This document shows positions 33,846 through 36,124 of a DNA stretch of 36,124 nt, one piece after another (within the stretch, counting starts at the first letter, position 1; the number at the start of each line of letters is the position of its first letter). Below the pieces are notes generated by a model, which had not been told where the DNA came from, did not search any database, and saw only the letters and a list, made by a program, of their open reading frames with translations. Source of the stretch: Podila epigama (taxonomy: Eukaryota > Mortierellomycota > Mortierellomycetes > Mortierellales > Mortierellaceae); the NCBI GenBank assembly GCA_015679605.1, contig JAAAVE010000077.1, forward strand, positions 1-36,124, given 5' to 3'. Both the position numbers and the translations under genes were made by a program.

Positions 33846-34662
33846 TCGGCGTCAGCAGCAGCAGCAGCAGCAGCTCAGTTTATGATGTACCGCCAACAGC
33901 AACAGCAACAGCAGCAGCAGCATCAACAGCAACTTCAGCAACAACAGAAACAAGCTATTTTAGCAAGACAAAAGCCTCGCGTCCAGAAGCTCATTCCATC
34001 ACGTGGCCCCGTAGAAGGTGGATCCGAGATCACGTTGCTGGGTAGCGGGTTCTACCCTGGTATGATTCCTACGTTTGACGGTGTTCCAGCGTTGAACGTT
34101 CAGTACTATGGTCCAGAAACTGTGATCTGCCGCCTTCCGCCAAGAGGATTCCCAGGAACAGTCGTAGTAAAAGCTCATACCACAGCCAATGATCTTTTGG
34201 GAACAGGCTCTTCTGTAGCAGGAACCAATGGAGCAGGAGCGCCTTCGAATGATGGGTCATCGAGGAACGATGAACTTGTACGTACCATGGCGCAACTGTT
34301 TGGCGGACCAGCGACAGGATCAGGGTTGGGCGCACTGGGACTCGGAACTGATGATGATGCAGGAGTGCTCTTTGAATATGAGGAGAGTAAAGGGGATCGG
34401 GATCTTATTGCTCTGGCGCTTCAGGTTCTGGGCATGAAAATGAATGGTCGTGTGGAGCCGCCTCATCAAGTCGCTATGCGGATCATGGGCACGGCTGCGA
34501 CATCCAACACGTTGCTGACTACTAATGGCCATCAACCCGCACAGATCATGTCTGCAGCATCCTCTCCTTTGACCAACACAAACAGTCTTGTCCTTGCTTC
34601 GTCGACGGCCCCATTGCAGCTGCAACAGTTACAGCAGCAGCAATTGGCACAGCAGCAGGAGC

Positions 34663-34694
<32 letters not shown>

Positions 34695-34814
34695 GCGTCC
34701 ATTTTGCAAGGAGCACAACACTCGTCAAACCCATTCCAACCATCCCAGCTGCAATTCCAACAACAGCGGCAGCAGCAGGCGTTCAATAACCTCCAACGAC
34801 AGCTACGCTCCTAA
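30807..34814 (+). CDS. IPT/TIG and AT-hook transcription factor related to Spt23/Mga2 (5' end uncertain)
   Basis: Clear exons are 30807-30985, 31121-31520 and 32057-34814. The N-terminal Spt23/Mga2-type region gives LQIEISGIP, RVETQLKIAL, HRMEKFSGRDKG, ETEILTLDARLVCDHD and CYCRHHNEKVGFR, joined across a 536-nt intron to IQFTARDSTGAVLTT. Later come an acidic region, Ser/Thr-rich sequence, an AT-hook KKRGRPRK (33654-33677), two poly-Gln tracts (about 33893-33956 and 34605-34692) and an IPT/TIG domain (about 33972-34200, VQKLIPSRGPVEGGSEITLLG). The ALALQVLGMKMNGRVEPPHQVAMRI block follows. Spt23/Mga2 control fatty-acid desaturase genes in yeast. Unlike them, this protein has no ankyrin repeats or C-terminal membrane segment. 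A possible first exon is 30172-30188 (MTIREG), which fits in phase, for 1117 residues. Confidence 0.85.
31521..32056 (+). other. Unusually long intron (536 nt) in the IPT transcription factor
   Basis: The donor GTATGTTG and the acceptor TATTAG are supported by the protein joining CGFR-like sequence to IQFTARD in frame. Most introns in the window are 40-190 nt. The inside (about 31565-31940) has a less T-rich, coding-like composition than other introns here. Confidence 0.6.
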
Positions 34815-35297
34815 TTGCTTTACTATCCCAACCAATGTCATACTCCATATCCAGCTCAATGGCTCAACGCGTCAAAACCAACAGCCGAAAACACACACAC
34901 ACACACACAATCACACAACATGTCATTGATAGAGTACATCATTTTAGCTATTCATTTTTTCTTTCTTTTTTTATTATTTCTTGTTTCCATGTTTCCTTCG
35001 TTCCCCAGTAACTTTCCCTTTGTAGCATCCATTCATTCCTCTGCTTTTTTTTCTTTGCTTCACCTTTTTTTTTTTACGTTTTACTTTTTTTTAGATGTAT
35101 ACCATGTAATTTACCATCCTTCATAAATCCTGTGACGCAAGAGACCTTTTGACAAACATATTTTTTTTTGTTACCATGGTCAATGGAGGAATTAGAAAGA
35201 AAGAAAAAAAAAATGGCACGTACAAAACGCGTTTTTATTTTTCAAATGTATACAACAATGGTAAAAAAAAAATGGACTCGTGTCTTAATTTTTTTTT
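34815..35297. other. Convergent intergenic region
   Basis: Shared 3' flank of the IPT factor (+) and the membrane protein (-). It contains (CA)n at about 34891-34909 and several T runs. No gene was recognised. Confidence 0.55.
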
Positions 35298-35920
35298 TTA
35301 ACCCAAAAGAGGAGCAGTCTCGGGGGTGTGACGACCAAAGAGACGGAGGGCAACAGGCTTCAAGGTATAAGCAACGGCGACTATACCGAAACCCAAGGCG
35401 CTCCAGTGGATGACATCATTCTGCTGTTGAGCAAACACACCAAAGAGGTACCAGGACAAGACCAAGGCACCAGCTATTCAATGAGGGGGAAAAAAAGGAC
35501 AATTTTTTTGCTGCTGTTGTTAGGAATTGAAATATGACAAGGCAACAACTCCCACTCAGTTCAACAAAATACTGAAGCAAAAAAAAAAAAAAAAAAAATG
35601 AATGACGACATACCAATGTCACCCTTCTTGTACTCGATATAGCCAATGACAGTCGAGGCAACAAAGGCCAGACCGGCAACGGCAAAGACAACCTGGAAGG
35701 TGGAGGGACCATCCTCACGCTCGGGAGAAAAGGCAACAAAGACGTTGATGATGAGGAGGACAAAGATCCAGGCGTGGTAGAGGGAGAAGGGGAGCGCCAA
35801 GAAAATGGTCTCGAGTAGGGTGTCGGGGGAATGGTCCTCCTTGAGGCGGTAATAGATGAAAGATACAGCGCCAGTAGCAAAGAACAACGCGATCAAGGCC
35901 AAGATGGCATGACCAGATGA
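35298..35920 (-). CDS. Multi-pass membrane protein of unknown function (5' end outside the window)
   Basis: Minus-strand exons 35920-35614 and 35473-35298 give 160 residues, with a 140-nt intron between them. The sequence before 35920 ends in TATAG, a good acceptor, so at least one upstream exon is missing or lies past the right edge. Five hydrophobic segments are visible: around ILALIALFFATGAVSFI, FSLYHAWIFVLLIINVFVAF, VVFAVAGLAFVASTVIGYI, ALVLSWYLFGVF and ALGFGIVAVAYTLKPVAL. Short charged loops (RLKEDHSPD, SPEREDG, EYKKGD) separate them. It ends ETAPLLG. It resembles small fungal membrane proteins of unknown function, but I cannot assign a family with confidence. The spacing of 483 bp to the IPT factor is convergent. 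Confidence 0.8.
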
Positions 35921-36124
35921 CTATAGGCGGAAAAGGAAAGAAAAGAAAAAATAGTTCAAAACCATGGCGTTAGCAATACATTGATTTCTCGTGAGAAAAA
36001 AAATTGGTCGAGGCAAGGAGAGAGGGAGAAAGAGAAGAGATGCATGAATGGCCAAGCCAGGGCAGACATGCAGAATAGACAGACAGACAGACAGAAAGGT
36101 AGACAGACAGACAGGGCGGGAAAG
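35921..36124. other. Probable intron/5' region of the membrane protein gene with GACA repeat
   Basis: On the minus strand this is pyrimidine-rich and ends in an intron acceptor at 35921-35922. Near the right edge (about 36077-36114) there is a (GACA)n microsatellite. No start exon was recognised. Confidence 0.45.

Noticed and set aside
1-36124. tRNA or rRNA genes and complete transposable elements
   Set aside because: No tRNA T-loop-like box, rRNA sequence, transposase or reverse-transcriptase motif was recognised by eye; a tRNAscan or RepeatMasker run would settle it.

Overview
This is a eukaryotic, fungal window. Every confident gene is split by short GT–AG introns, AATAAA-type poly(A) signals follow several stop codons, and 5' leaders are pyrimidine-rich. 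The proteins are fungal housekeeping types: pyruvate kinase, Utp14, SF3A3/Prp9, FKBP12, a fungal-type FYVE protein, a SAM-Snf2 ATPase and an Spt23/Mga2-like IPT factor. Intron density and protein style suggest an early-diverging filamentous fungus of the Mucoromycota/Mortierellomycota kind; this is inference, with no taxonomic marker in view. The assembly is draft: one 10-N gap lies inside UTP14.

Layout. At the left edge is the 3' tail of a + strand CDS (3-101). Then come a Golgi-type SGNH/PC-esterase-like protein with a large acidic insert (698-4010, +), pyruvate kinase (5070-7584, +) and a secreted Pro-rich repeat protein (8734-10213, +). This last gene converges on UTP14 (10409-13896, -). 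UTP14 and SF3A3 (14281-16505, +) diverge from a 384-bp intergenic region. FKBP12 (17005-17735, +), the FYVE protein (18885-20415, +) and a 2059-residue SAM + Snf2 (ARIP4/ATRX-type) protein (20602-28456, +) follow. A decayed, truncated guanine deaminase remnant (28668-29324, -) lies in the 1.7-kb stretch before the IPT/AT-hook transcription factor (about 30172 or 30807 to 34814, +). A multi-pass membrane protein (35298-35920, -) runs off the right edge.

The genes do not form a pathway or cluster. They cover glycolysis, rRNA processing, pre-mRNA splicing, prolyl isomerisation, phosphoinositide binding, chromatin remodelling and transcription control. I found no CRISPR array, no recognisable complete transposon and no tRNA or rRNA gene. 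The most notable items are the guanine deaminase pseudogene, the Spt23/Mga2-like factor with no ankyrin or membrane segment, the low-complexity insert splitting an esterase domain, the secreted VTAP-repeat protein, the 11-nt micro-exon of FKBP12, and the inverted duplicate beside the assembly gap. I do not see a convincing new multi-gene system.
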